Part shown: positions 37,442-46,864 of the stretch, piece after piece
How positions within the stretch are numbered: position 1 is the first letter of the stretch
Layout: the number at the start of each line of letters is the position of its first letter
Assembly: GCF_003336675.1 (NCBI RefSeq)
Contig: NZ_QPII01000017.1
Coordinates: 1-64,000, forward strand
From: Billgrantia montanilacus
Lineage (GTDB): Bacteria > Pseudomonadota > Gammaproteobacteria > Pseudomonadales > Halomonadaceae
Direction of reading: 5' to 3'
Length of the DNA stretch: 64,000 nucleotides
Notes under the pieces: model-generated
What the model was told of the DNA's origin: nothing
The model's input: only the letters and a program-made list of their open reading frames with translations
Database searches by the model: none
Position numbers and translations under genes: made by a program

Positions 37442-39033
37442 GCCGGGCTGGCTTCCCTGCCGAGCCGGGAGCGACAGAAGGTCTCGGCCACCTCGTTGGG
37501 GGCAAGACGCAGCAGCAGTGAGGCCTGCAGGCACTGCGCCAGGCGCTGGGACAGCCAGCGCGCCCTGGCCTCCACTGCATCGGAGTGCAGCGCCAGCTCG
37601 CGCTCCAGCCCGGCCAGCGCCAGGTCGAAGTCCGGCTGCTGTCCCCGGGTCGCGACCAGCTCGGCTCGCAGCGCCTCGATCGACTCCGGGTGCCGGGCCA
37701 GTACCCGCAGCACGTCGAGGCACATCACGTTGCCCGACCCCTCCCAGATCGAGTTCACCGGCGCCTCCCGGTAGAGCCGCGCCAGCGGCGCCTCCTCCAC
37801 GTAACCGATGCCGCCCAGGCACTCCATGGCCTCGGCCATGAACCCGGGCCCGCGCTTGTTGTGCCAGTACTTGGCCAGTGACGGCAGCAGCCGGGCCAGG
37901 GCGGTTTCATGCTCGTCGCCCTGGGCGGCCCCGTCGAAGGCGCGAGCGGTGCGCATGGCGAGTGCAACGCCGGCCTCCACCTCCAGCGCCAGGTCGGCGA
38001 GGACGCTGCGCATCAGTGGCTGCTCGGCCAGCGCCTTGCCGAAGGCGTGTCGCTGCCGCGTGTGCTGCCAGGCCTCCGCCAGGGCCTGGCGCATCATGCC
38101 CACCGGGGCGGTGGCCGCGTCCAGCCGGGTCTGCTGCACCATGCCGATGATGGTGGCCACGCCGCGTCCGGGCTCGCCCACCGGCGTGGCCCAGGCGCCG
38201 CGATACTCGATCTCGGCGGAGGCATTGGCGCGATTGCCGCACTTCTCCTTGAGCCGCTGCAGTTCGATGGCGTTGCGTTCGCCGTCCGGCGTGAAACGCG
38301 GTACCAGGAAGCAGGAGAGGCCGTCGTTGGTCTGTGCCAGGGTGAAAAAGGCGTCGGACATCGGTGCGCTGCAGAACCACTTGTGTCCGGTGAGCCGCCA
38401 ACCGTCGCCGTCGGGTTCGGCCCGTGTGGAATTGCTGCGCACATCGCTGCCCCCTTGCTTCTCGGTCATGGCCATGCCGAAGGTCAGGCCTCGCTTATGC
38501 GCGGCCGGCAGAGGGCGGGGATCATAGGCGTTGGCCAGCAGGCCGGGTGCCCAGGCCGCCTCCACCTCCGGGCTGTGGCGCAGCACCGGCATGGCGGCGT
38601 GGGTCATGGTCACCGGGCAGCAGAAGCCCGGTTCGGCCTGGGTCAGCAGGTAGAGGGCGGCGACATGAGCCTGGTGGCCGCCGCGGCCCTCCTCCTGCCA
38701 GGCCACTGCATGCCAGCCGCCGGCCATCGCCATCGTCATCAGCTCGTGGTAGGCGGGGTGATAGCGCACCTCGTCCAGGCGCCGGCCGTGGCGGTCGAAG
38801 AGTCGCAGCTCCGGCGGGTGTCGGTTGGCTTCCTCTCCCAGGGCGGCGACACGGTTACTGCCTGTTTCGCGGCCCAGGGGCGCGAGGCGCTCGGCGACCC
38901 ACGGCGGGGCTTCCCTGGCCAGTGCCTCGCGCAGCGGCAGATCCCCGGCGAGCAGGTCTCGGTCGCCACGGGGGGCGGGCTGGTTGAGTACCTCGTGGGT
39001 CGCCATGCGGGTCCGGGGGGATGAGTCGTTCAT
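37381..39033 (-). CDS. AidB-like acyl-CoA dehydrogenase
   Basis: 550 residues, close to E. coli AidB (541) and longer than ordinary acyl-CoA dehydrogenases. Start at 39033 set by AAGGAG seven bases upstream and by a family-like opening (THEVLNQPAPRGDRDLL). FAD-domain motifs: GMAMTEKQGGSDVRSN, WRLTGHKWFCSAPMSDAF and MECLGGIGYVEEAPLARLYRE, followed by NSIWEGSGNVMCLDVLR. The AidB-type C-terminal helices follow. AidB is linked to protection from DNA alkylation in E. coli; here an isovaleryl-CoA-dehydrogenase-like role is also possible. It ends antisense over the EAL gene by 61 bases. Confidence 0.88.
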   Translation of the reverse strand: MNDSSPRTRMATHEVLNQPAPRGDRDLLAGDLPLREALAREAPPWVAERLAPLGRETGSNRVAALGEEANRHPPELRLFDRHGRRLDEVRYHPAYHELMTMAMAGGWHAVAWQEEGRGGHQAHVAALYLLTQAEPGFCCPVTMTHAAMPVLRHSPEVEAAWAPGLLANAYDPRPLPAAHKRGLTFGMAMTEKQGGSDVRSNSTRAEPDGDGWRLTGHKWFCSAPMSDAFFTLAQTNDGLSCFLVPRFTPDGERNAIELQRLKEKCGNRANASAEIEYRGAWATPVGEPGRGVATIIGMVQQTRLDAATAPVGMMRQALAEAWQHTRQRHAFGKALAEQPLMRSVLADLALEVEAGVALAMRTARAFDGAAQGDEHETALARLLPSLAKYWHNKRGPGFMAEAMECLGGIGYVEEAPLARLYREAPVNSIWEGSGNVMCLDVLRVLARHPESIEALRAELVATRGQQPDFDLALAGLERELALHSDAVEARARWLSQRLAQCLQASLLLRLAPNEVAETFCRSRLGREASPAYGVLPADAPLAAILARIGD

Positions 39034-39066
39034 GGCGGCACTCCTTGGAAAACACTGCACAACTGT

Positions 39067-39274
39067 CTGCGCGAGCGAATCGCTGCGTTGCGCGGTGCTG
39101 GTGCGCCAGCCCGGTCGAAATCCTCACCTATACCCCATAGGCTCCGGTTGACTCGCAGCCTTCGGCTTCTCGCCCCTTCGGGGCCAGCCTACGGCTGTTT
39201 GTCGCTTCGCTCGGTTCTGTGCTCCGTGCGCCTTGCGCTTCATCTCGCTCGTCGATTTGTTCAGCGTTTCCCTT
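39067..39274. repeat. Dispersed repeat family 2, copy 2, with internal insert
   Basis: Matches copy 1 (7630-7770) in the same order of blocks, but with about 65 extra bases at 39151-39216 that contain small hairpins (TCGCCCCTTCGGGGC; AGCCTACGGCT). It fills most of the 360-base gap between the aidB-like and Nudix genes, which diverge. The remaining bases 39275-39394 hold no gene and presumably the Nudix promoter. Confidence 0.75.
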
Positions 39275-39394
39275 GTGGTCGGTATTTTGGGGAACTGCTC
39301 CGAAGCATGGCCAGTGCATCGGGCGGGGTCAACGTGACGTCGGGCGTGACGACGGCACCACCACTGGGTAGGCTTGTGGCTTGATCCTGCGGAG

Positions 39395-39949
39395 ATGACC
39401 GTGACGGCCCAGACCCCTCTCGACCCGACACTTCCGGCGCCCTTGGTGGCCGATGAATCCATTCAACTAGTGGACGCGCGCAACCGCCCCTGCGGCAGCG
39501 CCTCCCGTGCGCTGATGCGCCGCTTTCGGTTCTGGCACCGGGCCACCTACGTGGTCGTCCTCAATCGACGGGGTGAGATCTGCGTTCAGCGCCGCACCCT
39601 GACCAAGGAAGTCTTTCCCGGTGGACTCGACCTGGCCGCCGGGGGCGTGGTCGGTGCCGGCGAGGCTGTCCATGTGGCGGCGCGTCGTGAGCTGGCCGAG
39701 GAGCTGGGCATTCGCGGCGTGCCCCTGCGTCATGCCGGGGGGTTCCGGTACGACCGGGGCGGCAACCACATCTTCGGCAGCCTGTACCTGGTCGAGTACG
39801 ACGGCCCTCTCACCCTGCAGGCGGAAGAGGTCGCCGATACCTTCTGGTGTCCACTCGAGGAGGCGCTAGCGCTGGAGGAGATCACGCCGGATACCCGCCA
39901 GGCCGTGGAGGAGTTGATCGCGGCCGGCTGGCTGGAGATGGGGCGATGA
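39395..39949 (+). CDS. Nudix hydrolase (YfcD-like)
   Basis: 184 residues from the ATG at 39395; a GTG two codons on (39401) has better GGAG spacing. The full Nudix box is present: GVVGAGEAVHVAARRELAEELG, split here as GVVGAGE then RELAEELG. Isopentenyl-isomerase/YfcD-like context before it: HRATYVVVLNRRGEICVQRR and FPGGLDLAAGG. It hydrolyses a nucleoside-diphosphate-linked substrate, unknown. It overlaps the moxR-type gene by four bases, suggesting one operon. Confidence 0.88.
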   Translation: MTVTAQTPLDPTLPAPLVADESIQLVDARNRPCGSASRALMRRFRFWHRATYVVVLNRRGEICVQRRTLTKEVFPGGLDLAAGGVVGAGEAVHVAARRELAEELGIRGVPLRHAGGFRYDRGGNHIFGSLYLVEYDGPLTLQAEEVADTFWCPLEEALALEEITPDTRQAVEELIAAGWLEMGR

Positions 39950-40872
39950 ACGCACTGACGTCGGTGGGGGACCTGGAGGCCGTGATCGCCAGCCTGGACC
40001 GGGTGGTGCTGGGCAAGTCCCGCGAGGTGCGCCTGGCCCTGTGCTGCCTGCTCTGCCGCGGCCATCTGCTGATCGAAGACTTGCCGGGGCTGGGCAAGAC
40101 CACCCTGGCCCAGGCGCTGGCAAGGGTCACGGGACTCGACATGCAGCGCCTGCAGTTCACCAGCGATCTGCTGCCCGCCGACGTGTTGGGCGTGTCGGTC
40201 TTCGACCCGCGTGAGGCGAGTTTCCGTTTCCACCCGGGGCCGATCTTCCATGGCCTGGTGCTGGCCGATGAGATCAATCGCGCCACCCCCAAGACTCAGA
40301 GCGCCCTGCTCGAGGCGATGGAGGAAGGCCAGGTCACCGTGGAGGGCGAAACCCGCGCACTGCCCGACCCCTTCTTCGTCATCGCCACCCAGAACCCCCA
40401 GGACCAGGCCGGGACCTTCGCACTGCCGGAGTCACAGCTGGACCGCTTCCTGATGCGTCTGTCGCTGGGCTATCCCGACTTTCGTGCCGAGCGCGACATC
40501 CTGCGCGGCCTGGCGGGGCGCAGCCGGCTCGACGACATGACCGTGCTGCTCGATGGGGAAAGCCTGCGCCACTGGCAGGCGAAGGTGGCAAGGATTCATG
40601 TCTCCGACCGGGTGCTCGACTATGTGCAGGCCCTGGGGCGGGCCAGCCGCGAGCACCCCGAACTTGCCTGGGGGCTCTCGACCCGGGGCCTGCTGTCGCT
40701 GGTGCAGGCGGCGCGTGGCTGGGCGCTGCTGGCCGGGCGCGACCACGTGCTGCCCGAGGATGTCCAGGCCGTCTGGGGGCCGGTGGCAGGCCACCGCCTG
40801 AGCAGCGGCCATCGCGAGGAGGGCGAGGCGCTGGCCATGCACCTGCTCGGCCGTGTGCCGGTAGTGGCCTGA
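39946..40872 (+). CDS. MoxR family AAA ATPase
   Basis: 308 residues. The ATG overlaps the Nudix stop (ATGA). MoxR signatures: Walker A EDLPGLGKTTLAQALA, FTSDLLPADVLGVSVFD, GPIFHGLVLADEINRATPK (Walker B), LLEAMEEGQVTVEGE, ATQNPQDQAGTFALPESQLD and the C-terminal STRGLLSLVQAARGWALL. MoxR ATPases act as chaperones for protein or cofactor assembly, nearly always beside a DUF58 protein, as here. Confidence 0.93.
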   Translation: MNALTSVGDLEAVIASLDRVVLGKSREVRLALCCLLCRGHLLIEDLPGLGKTTLAQALARVTGLDMQRLQFTSDLLPADVLGVSVFDPREASFRFHPGPIFHGLVLADEINRATPKTQSALLEAMEEGQVTVEGETRALPDPFFVIATQNPQDQAGTFALPESQLDRFLMRLSLGYPDFRAERDILRGLAGRSRLDDMTVLLDGESLRHWQAKVARIHVSDRVLDYVQALGRASREHPELAWGLSTRGLLSLVQAARGWALLAGRDHVLPEDVQAVWGPVAGHRLSSGHREEGEALAMHLLGRVPVVA

Positions 40873-40874
40873 CC

Positions 40875-41849
40875 ATGTCAGCGGCCCGGGCCGACCCGTC
40901 AGCCTCCGGTGTGCGCGGTGAGATCGCCCCAAGGGGGTTACGTGCCTGGCTCGGTCGACGCCTGACCATCGCTCCCGGCGAACCCTTGCCCCAGCGTCGG
41001 CTCTTCCTGCTTCCCACCCGCTTCGGCCTGGCCTGGCTCGCCTTGGTGGGAGTGCTGCTGCTGTTCGGCGTCAACTACCAGAACAGCCTCGCCTACGCCC
41101 TGGCCTTCTGGCTTGCGGGACTGGCCGTGGTCGTGCTGTTGCGCACCTGGCGCAATTTGCTGGGGGTCGCCGTCGAGCTTCAGCTGCCTCGGGAGGCCTT
41201 CGCCGGCCGCGAGGCGCGTCTCGGGGTCGCGCTCAGGGCCACCCGCTCACGAACCGCCATCGGACTCATTCTGGACGCCCATGACGTGACGCTGCCACGG
41301 CTGGAAACCGAGGCCACGGCAAGCCTGCCCTGGCGCCCCGGTCATCGTGGCTGGCAACTGCCGCCCATGCTGCGCCTGGAGACCCGCTGGCCACTGGGGC
41401 TGGTGCGGGCAGTGGCCTGGGTGCAGCCCACCACCAGGCTGCTCGTCTATCCGGCTCCCCTGGAGGCAGCGGGAACAGAACACCGCCAGCTCGGTGAAGG
41501 GCTGGACGCTACCGACTTTGCCGGACTGCGACGCTTCGAGCGCGGCGATAGTGCCACGCGAGTGGCCTGGAAACAGTGGAGCCGCAGCGGCATCCTCACC
41601 ACCAAGGTATTCAGCGTGCCGCCTCGCCAGCAGCTGTGGCTGGATTACGCCACCTGTCGGGGCAGCCCGGAACGTCGCCTGTCGCTGCTCTGTGCCCGGG
41701 TGATGGCACATCATCGCGCCGGTGACCGCTATGGCCTGCGTCTGCCAGGGCTGGAACTGCCTCGGGGCGAGGGCGAACGCCAGCGGCGGGCCGCGCTGGA
41801 GGCGCTAGCGCTCTTCCCTGTGACCACCAATGGAGTGGACGGCGAATGA
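40875..41849 (+). CDS. DUF58 domain membrane protein
   Basis: 324 residues. Two adjacent membrane helices (FGLAWLALVGVLLLFGVNYQ and LAYALAFWLAGLAVVVLL), then a beta-rich region, then the DUF58 motif GLRRFERGDSATRVAWKQWSRSG near residue 225. It lies between MoxR and a TgpA-like transglutaminase, the usual trio. Exact function unknown; a MoxR partner by context. Two bases separate it from moxR, and the next gene overlaps it by four. Confidence 0.88.
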   Translation: MSAARADPSASGVRGEIAPRGLRAWLGRRLTIAPGEPLPQRRLFLLPTRFGLAWLALVGVLLLFGVNYQNSLAYALAFWLAGLAVVVLLRTWRNLLGVAVELQLPREAFAGREARLGVALRATRSRTAIGLILDAHDVTLPRLETEATASLPWRPGHRGWQLPPMLRLETRWPLGLVRAVAWVQPTTRLLVYPAPLEAAGTEHRQLGEGLDATDFAGLRRFERGDSATRVAWKQWSRSGILTTKVFSVPPRQQLWLDYATCRGSPERRLSLLCARVMAHHRAGDRYGLRLPGLELPRGEGERQRRAALEALALFPVTTNGVDGE

Positions 41850-44005
41850 TCGGCTGGCAGGGGCGCCGTCACCGCCACCCCCCGGGGGTGGTGGTGCTGG
41901 CAGACGGTCATGAACTCGGAGCCGTCATGCTGCGCCAACTGTTCATTGGTCAGTGCCTGGTGCTGGCGCTGCATCTGCCCTGGATGCCGGCCTGGCTTGT
42001 GGGGCTGGCCCTGGTCGTGGCGGTCTGGCGCTATTTCCAGCTGCGTCAGCGGGTGCCTCCGGCGGGTCGCCTGGTGCGCCTGGGGGGCGTTGCGCTGCTG
42101 CTGGGGGCCTTATGGCTGGAGTACGGCGCGCTGCACGGCATGGATGGGCTGATTGGGCTGCTGCTGGGCGTCTATCTGCTCAAGCTGCTCGAGACACACG
42201 ACCGACGCGATGCGCGGGTGGTGGTGGTGATCGGTATCATCGCGACCGGCGTTGCATTCCTGCACTATCAGGGGATCCTGATGGCGCTGGGCGCCCTGAT
42301 GGCGCTGGCCTGGCTGCTGCAGTCGCTGACCTGGCTGGCCGGCGCCCCGGATGCGCGTCGTGCCTGGAGCGAAACGGGTTGGCTGCTGCTGTTTTCAGCG
42401 CCGTTGATGGTGGCGTTGTTCCTGGCCGTTCCTCGTCTGGGGCCGCTGTGGAGCATGCCGCAGATGGATCGCGCCTCCACCGGGCTGACCGACGAGGTGT
42501 CGCCGGGGGATATCGCACAGCTCTCGCGTAGCGATGCCCGCGCCTTCCGAGTGTCGTTCGATGGCGAGGAACCGGCGACCCATGAGCGCTACTGGCGGGT
42601 CTATACGCTCTCCGGCACCGACGGCAGGCGCTGGTTTCGCGCGCCACCCGACGAGCTGGCCGCCACCCTGGGTCGGAGCGAAGAGGACTTCGTTCGTCAG
42701 GCGCAACGGTCGCCCTGGGTGGACGAGGCAGCCGGTGCGGGGCGCTTTCGCGCCGAGCTGCTGCTGGAACCCGACAGTCGGCCCTGGCTCCCTTCGCTGG
42801 GCACGCCGCTGGCCAGCGACAGCGAACAGCGCTACCTGGCCGACGGCACTCTTGAGAGGGTGACGGCACAAGGCTCGCGCAGCCTGCTGCGCCTGGAGAG
42901 CAGCGGGGCGGCGCCGACCAATGCCGACCCCGCCGGCGATGCCTGGAACACCCTGCTGCCGACACGGGACAACCCCCGCACCCGGGCATTGGGTGAGCGG
43001 CTGTGGCAGGAGAGCGGAGGCGACACGCATGCCTTTCTGGCGGCGATCATGGCGCATTTCGGCGAGTCTCCCTTCCGCTACACGCTCATGCCGCCACGCC
43101 TGGGCTCCCGCCATCGGGTCGACGAATTCCTGTTCGAGAGTCGTGCCGGCTACTGCACCCACTACGCTTCGGCCGCCGCGACCCTGATTCGTGCGGCGGG
43201 GCTCCCCGCGCGACTGGTGGTCGGCTTTCTGGGCGGTGAACGCCACCCGGATGGTTACTTCACCGTCCGCGACTATGATGCCCACGCCTGGGTCGAGGTG
43301 TGGCTCGACGGTGCCTGGCAACGCCTGGACCCCACGGCCGCCATTGCCCCTGGGCGTATCGAGCTGGGCCCCCAGGCCGTCGAGGGAAGCGCCGAGGCCT
43401 TTCTGGCCGACTCGCCCTTTTCCTCGCTGCGCCTGCGCGAGCTGGCCTGGGCTAACCGCCTGCGGCTACGCTGGGAGAATCTGGAGTACCAGTGGCAGCG
43501 AGGCGTCATCGGCTACCAGCGGGAGGCGGCCAGGGAGTTCATGCTGCGCCTTGGGGAGCGGCTGGAAGCAGGGTATGACTGGCTCGGTACGCATCTGCGC
43601 TCGGCCTGGGCGGTGGCTGCCTGGCTGGGAGGCACAGCGCTGGCGCTGGCTGGGTCGGCATGGCTGCTTCGCCACGCCTTGCGCCAGCGCCGCTGGCGTC
43701 ACGAAAGCGCCATGCTGGGGTATCTTCAGTGCCGGTTGGAGCGGCTGGGGCTGGGGCCAGACCCCGGCGAGACCCCGGCGGGTCACCTGCGACGTGTCGC
43801 ACCGGCGTGTGGCCCCGCGGGGGAAGCCCTGCGTACCGTGGCCGAAGAGTACGAACGGCTGGCCTATGCTCCACTGAACGAAGTGGAGCGGAGTGCTGGC
43901 CGGCGACGACTGCGGAAGGTGATCAAGGAGATGCGGCGGCGCTTGCCGAAACGGCGCTATCGAGCCCATCGGACTGGTGCCGCGGGAGATGACGTGGCAT
44001 CGTGA
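41846..44005 (+). CDS. Transglutaminase-like membrane protein (TgpA/DUF3488)
   Basis: 719 residues from the ATG overlapping the DUF58 stop; an ATG at 41927 with GGAG five bases upstream would remove 27 residues and begin right at the first helix. The N-terminal ~200 residues hold about six membrane helices (DUF3488). A periplasmic transglutaminase-like core follows with catalytic Cys in RAGYCTHYASAAATLIRAAG, then His/Asp in YFTVRDYDAHAWVEVW. One more helix (VAAWLGGTALALAGSAWLL) precedes a cytoplasmic DUF4129-like tail. TgpA is essential in P. aeruginosa; its substrate is unknown. Confidence 0.92.
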   Translation: MIGWQGRRHRHPPGVVVLADGHELGAVMLRQLFIGQCLVLALHLPWMPAWLVGLALVVAVWRYFQLRQRVPPAGRLVRLGGVALLLGALWLEYGALHGMDGLIGLLLGVYLLKLLETHDRRDARVVVVIGIIATGVAFLHYQGILMALGALMALAWLLQSLTWLAGAPDARRAWSETGWLLLFSAPLMVALFLAVPRLGPLWSMPQMDRASTGLTDEVSPGDIAQLSRSDARAFRVSFDGEEPATHERYWRVYTLSGTDGRRWFRAPPDELAATLGRSEEDFVRQAQRSPWVDEAAGAGRFRAELLLEPDSRPWLPSLGTPLASDSEQRYLADGTLERVTAQGSRSLLRLESSGAAPTNADPAGDAWNTLLPTRDNPRTRALGERLWQESGGDTHAFLAAIMAHFGESPFRYTLMPPRLGSRHRVDEFLFESRAGYCTHYASAAATLIRAAGLPARLVVGFLGGERHPDGYFTVRDYDAHAWVEVWLDGAWQRLDPTAAIAPGRIELGPQAVEGSAEAFLADSPFSSLRLRELAWANRLRLRWENLEYQWQRGVIGYQREAAREFMLRLGERLEAGYDWLGTHLRSAWAVAAWLGGTALALAGSAWLLRHALRQRRWRHESAMLGYLQCRLERLGLGPDPGETPAGHLRRVAPACGPAGEALRTVAEEYERLAYAPLNEVERSAGRRRLRKVIKEMRRRLPKRRYRAHRTGAAGDDVAS

Positions 44006-44031
44006 ATGGATGTCAGCAAGGCAGGCGAGCC

Positions 44032-44517
44032 ATGGCCGTTCACGAACACGAATGCCGCACCCATCGCGGCGAGCCCTTCAATCTGCAGGCCCTCAAGGGG
44101 CAGGTGCTGCTGATCGTCAATGTGGCGAGCCGTTGCGGTTTTACGCCACAGCTGCATGAGCTGGAGCGGCTCTATAGCCGCCATCGCGATCGCGGCTTCA
44201 CTGTGCTGGCCTTTCCCTGCAACCAGTTTGCCCGTCAGGCGCCGGAGTCGGCCCTGGACTTCTGTGCCTTCAGTTCGACCGAATACGGCGTCACCTTTCC
44301 GGTCATGCAGAAGGTCAAGGTCAACGGTTCGCAGGCCCATCCGCTCTTCAAGGAACTGAAGAGCAAGGCGCCGGGCGTGCTCGGTACCACAATGATCAAA
44401 TGGAACTTTACCAAGTTCCTGGTGGGCCGGGATGGCCGGGTGATACGACGCTTCGCACCGGGCGAGCGTGGTGTTTCGCTGGAAATCGCCCTGGAACAGG
44501 CCCTGGATGAGAGCTGA
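44032..44517 (+). CDS. Glutathione peroxidase family protein (thiol peroxidase)
   Basis: 161 residues, typical. The peroxidatic Cys is in NVASRCGFTPQLHELE. The other catalytic residues are in FPCNQFARQ and IKWNFTKFLVGRDG. The Cys in FPCNQF is the likely resolving residue, suggesting a thioredoxin-dependent peroxidase as in bacterial homologues (BtuE type). The ATG at 44032 is preceded by an AGGCAGG site. It follows the transglutaminase gene by 26 bases. Confidence 0.92.
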   Translation: MAVHEHECRTHRGEPFNLQALKGQVLLIVNVASRCGFTPQLHELERLYSRHRDRGFTVLAFPCNQFARQAPESALDFCAFSSTEYGVTFPVMQKVKVNGSQAHPLFKELKSKAPGVLGTTMIKWNFTKFLVGRDGRVIRRFAPGERGVSLEIALEQALDES

Positions 44518-44529
44518 CCCGGGAAGCGA

Positions 44530-44919
44530 CTAACCGGGTGACTCACCGCGTTCGAGCATCACGCGCATCATCAGTTCGTTCCAGCGGTGACGGGTCATCA
44601 TGGTGGTCAAGCCGGAGAACAGCGCCCAGCTCTTGCGCCGCCAGCCCTTGAGCCGCATGTTGTGGGCCACCAGGCGTTTCATGAGCTGGTAGTCGTCGAA
44701 CTTGCGCCACTCGCTGGCGACCGACATCTGGGTGCGGGACAGCACCGGCGCCAGCTCCAGGCGGAAGATCCACTCCAGTTGATGCAGCGTCAGGTCATGG
44801 CGCTGGATCACCTCCACCATGTGGGTGTATTCGCGCTCACCGGGTTCACGGTCCAGCCATAGCGGGGCCAGTGCCAGCCACAGCTCGCCGCGCTCATCGA
44901 CCAGCGTCTGTGCATCCAT
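44530..44919 (-). CDS. Conserved-looking hypothetical protein
   Basis: 129 residues, soluble. Opens MDAQTLVDERGELWLALAPLWLDRE, with a Trp/Leu-rich amphipathic pattern (LHQLEWIFRLELAPVLS), then a basic C-terminal half (RLKGWRRKSWALFSG). No signal peptide or membrane helix. Convergent with glutathione peroxidase, 12 bases away. The family is not recognised with confidence. Confidence 0.6.
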   Translation of the reverse strand: MDAQTLVDERGELWLALAPLWLDREPGEREYTHMVEVIQRHDLTLHQLEWIFRLELAPVLSRTQMSVASEWRKFDDYQLMKRLVAHNMRLKGWRRKSWALFSGLTTMMTRHRWNELMMRVMLERGESPG

Positions 44920-45010
44920 CGTTCTCTCCTGCCTGCGTATTACCCGGGAAAGGCATCCTGCCCCACTCGAGGGCCAGCCTCAAGAGCGGACAGTAGGGGT
45001 GACGGTCGCG

Positions 45011-45174
45011 AGCAGCCTGCCGGACTTAACGCTAATCTGCTGCGAAATCGGGGCTTTCGGCCAATTTCATTCGATCGGATTCGTTAAATAGCGGACTATT
45101 CGCCTCCTCCGATTGATAAACTTGGCTCGAAATCCGACTTTCTCGCGACGACCGGTCAAGCCCGGCAGACTGCT
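45011..45174. repeat. Palindromic dispersed repeat family 1, copy C
   Basis: About 164 bp with terminal arms AGCAGCCTGCCGGACTTAAC and a near-complementary right end. The outer stem reads CTGCCGG here against CTGTCGG in copies A and D, with a matching change in the other arm. The inner stem reads CGGATT/AATCGG-type here, again with paired changes. It lies in the gap before fabV. Confidence 0.85.
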
Positions 45175-45250
45175 AGAATGCCACCACTGCCCACTCAAAT
45201 CCGGCCGATGCCGCTGTGCCAGCGGCGGGCCATCGACAACGAGGTTAGAC

Positions 45251-46462
45251 GTGATTATCAAACCCAAGGTTCGCGGTTTCATCTGCACCACCACCCACCC
45301 CGTCGGCTGCGAGAAGAACGTGCTCGAGCAGATCGAGGCGACCCGTGCCCGTGGGCTGGACCCGTCTGTGGGCCCGAAGAAGGTCCTGGTGATCGGGGCC
45401 TCCAGTGGCTACGGCCTGGCGGCGCGGATAACCGCCGCCTTCGGCTACGGTGCCGATACCCTGGGCGTGTTCTTCGAGAAACCGGGTAGTGAGAAGAAGC
45501 CCGGCACCGCGGGCTGGTACAACAGCGCCGCCTTCGACCGATTCGCCAAGGCCGAGGGGCTCTACAGCAAGTCGATCAACGGCGATGCCTTCTCCCATGA
45601 AGCCCGCGAGACGGCCATCGAGCTGATCAAGCAGGACATGGGGCAGGTCGACCTGGTGGTCTATTCGCTGGCGTCACCGGTACGCAAGCTGCCCGACAGC
45701 GGCGAGCTGAAGCGCTCCGCGCTCAAGCCGATCGGCGAGACCTACCGTGCCACCGCCATCGATACCAACAAGGATGTGATCATCGAAGCCGAGGTGGAAC
45801 CCGCCACCGAGCAGGAGATCGAGGACACGAAGGCTGTCATGGGGGGCGAGGACTGGGAGCTTTGGATCGACGCCCTGGACCGTGCCGGTGTACTCGCTCC
45901 CGGCGCGCGCAGCGTGGCCTTCAGCTATATCGGTACCGAGATCACCTGGCCGATCTACTGGCACGGCGCCCTGGGCAAGGCCAAGGAAGACCTGGATCGC
46001 GCCGCCGGCGAGATCGACAGCAAGCTCAAGGCCACCGGCGGTGGCGCCAACGTGGCGGTGCTGAAGTCGGTGGTGACCCAGGCCAGCGCCGCGATTCCGG
46101 TCATGCCGCTCTATATCGCCATGGTCTACAAGGTGATGAAGGAGAAGGGGTTGCATGAGGGCACCATCGACCAGCTCAACCGGCTGTTCGGTGAGCAGCT
46201 CTATTCACCCCGTGGACTGGCCGGGGAGTTCGATACCGATGACGCCGGCCGCCTTCGCCTTGATGACTGGGAGCTGCGCGATGACGTGCAGCAGGCGTGC
46301 AAGGACCTCTGGCCCAAGGTGACCACCGAGAACCTGATCGAGATCACCGACTATGCTGGTTATAAGCACGAGTTCCTGAAGCTGTTCGGATTCGAGCGCA
46401 ACGACGTGGATTACGATGCCGATGTGAACCCTGACGTGACCTTCGATGTCGTGAGTCTATAG
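45251..46462 (+). CDS. fabV: Trans-2-enoyl-ACP/CoA reductase FabV
   Basis: 403 residues with a GTG start preceded by GAGG. The start [20 protein letters not shown] is nearly the family consensus. The NADH loop is [21 protein letters not shown]. The catalytic Tyr-x8-Lys motif is [10 protein letters not shown]. FabV completes fatty acid elongation cycles by reducing the enoyl double bond with NADH and is naturally insensitive to triclosan. Upstream bases in the same frame belong to repeat copy C and are not coding. Confidence 0.96.
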   Translation: MIIKPKVRGFICTTTHPVGCEKNVLEQIEATRARGLDPSVGPKKVLVIGASSGYGLAARITAAFGYGADTLGVFFEKPGSEKKPGTAGWYNSAAFDRFAKAEGLYSKSINGDAFSHEARETAIELIKQDMGQVDLVVYSLASPVRKLPDSGELKRSALKPIGETYRATAIDTNKDVIIEAEVEPATEQEIEDTKAVMGGEDWELWIDALDRAGVLAPGARSVAFSYIGTEITWPIYWHGALGKAKEDLDRAAGEIDSKLKATGGGANVAVLKSVVTQASAAIPVMPLYIAMVYKVMKEKGLHEGTIDQLNRLFGEQLYSPRGLAGEFDTDDAGRLRLDDWELRDDVQQACKDLWPKVTTENLIEITDYAGYKHEFLKLFGFERNDVDYDADVNPDVTFDVVSL

Positions 46463-46516
46463 CCCGTCGATACGAAACCGGGATGCTCGCCTTGCAGGCA
46501 GAAGAAGGAGATGACG

Positions 46517-46717
46517 ATGGATACCAAGGAAAGCAAGACCGCTCAAGAGGAGTACCAGCACCTCAAGGAAGTGAGGATGCCCGAGGACTTCGAGCATCCG
46601 GAGCCGGACGAGGGCCAGCCGGAGGCCAAGCAGTCGCCCCAGAACCTGCACTGGGTCCTGCTGGTGGCGGCGTTGATCGCTGGCGCGATTCTGATCTTTA
46701 CGCTGGTCTGGCCCTGA
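46517..46717 (+). CDS. Small tail-anchored membrane protein, unknown
   Basis: 66 residues from the ATG at 46517, with AAGGAG at six bases. Acidic, hydrophilic first 45 residues (DTKESKTAQEEYQHLKEV, then PEPDEGQPEAK) and a single C-terminal membrane helix (WVLLVAALIAGAILIFTLVW). Resembles a tail-anchored inner-membrane protein. No family recognised. It follows fabV by 54 bases and may be co-transcribed. Confidence 0.6.
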   Translation: MDTKESKTAQEEYQHLKEVRMPEDFEHPEPDEGQPEAKQSPQNLHWVLLVAALIAGAILIFTLVWP

Positions 46718-46726
46718 GCCATCCTG

Positions 46727-46757
46727 CCCCCCGGCCTGCAGCCGCAGGCCCGGGGGG
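46727..46757 (+). terminator. Strong GC hairpin after the 46517 gene
   Basis: CCCCCCGGCCTGC pairs with GCAGGCCCGGGGGG (one bulge, loop AGCC), ten bases after the stop. There is no uridine run, so it is either a Rho-assisted end or a 3' stabilising hairpin. Confidence 0.55.
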
Positions 46758-46864
46758 TGCCTGATCTGAACCGCTGGTGCGGGGCGGCTCCGCACGGCGC
46801 TCGGCGTAGCCCCTGTCAATCGAGTAAGATCACAGCCTCGATTCGGCTCACGGCGTAGCGTTCC

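Noticed and set aside
45113-45250. 46-codon N-terminal extension of FabV
   Set aside because: It is translated from repeat copy C; the GTG at 45251 has a ribosome site and matches the family start.
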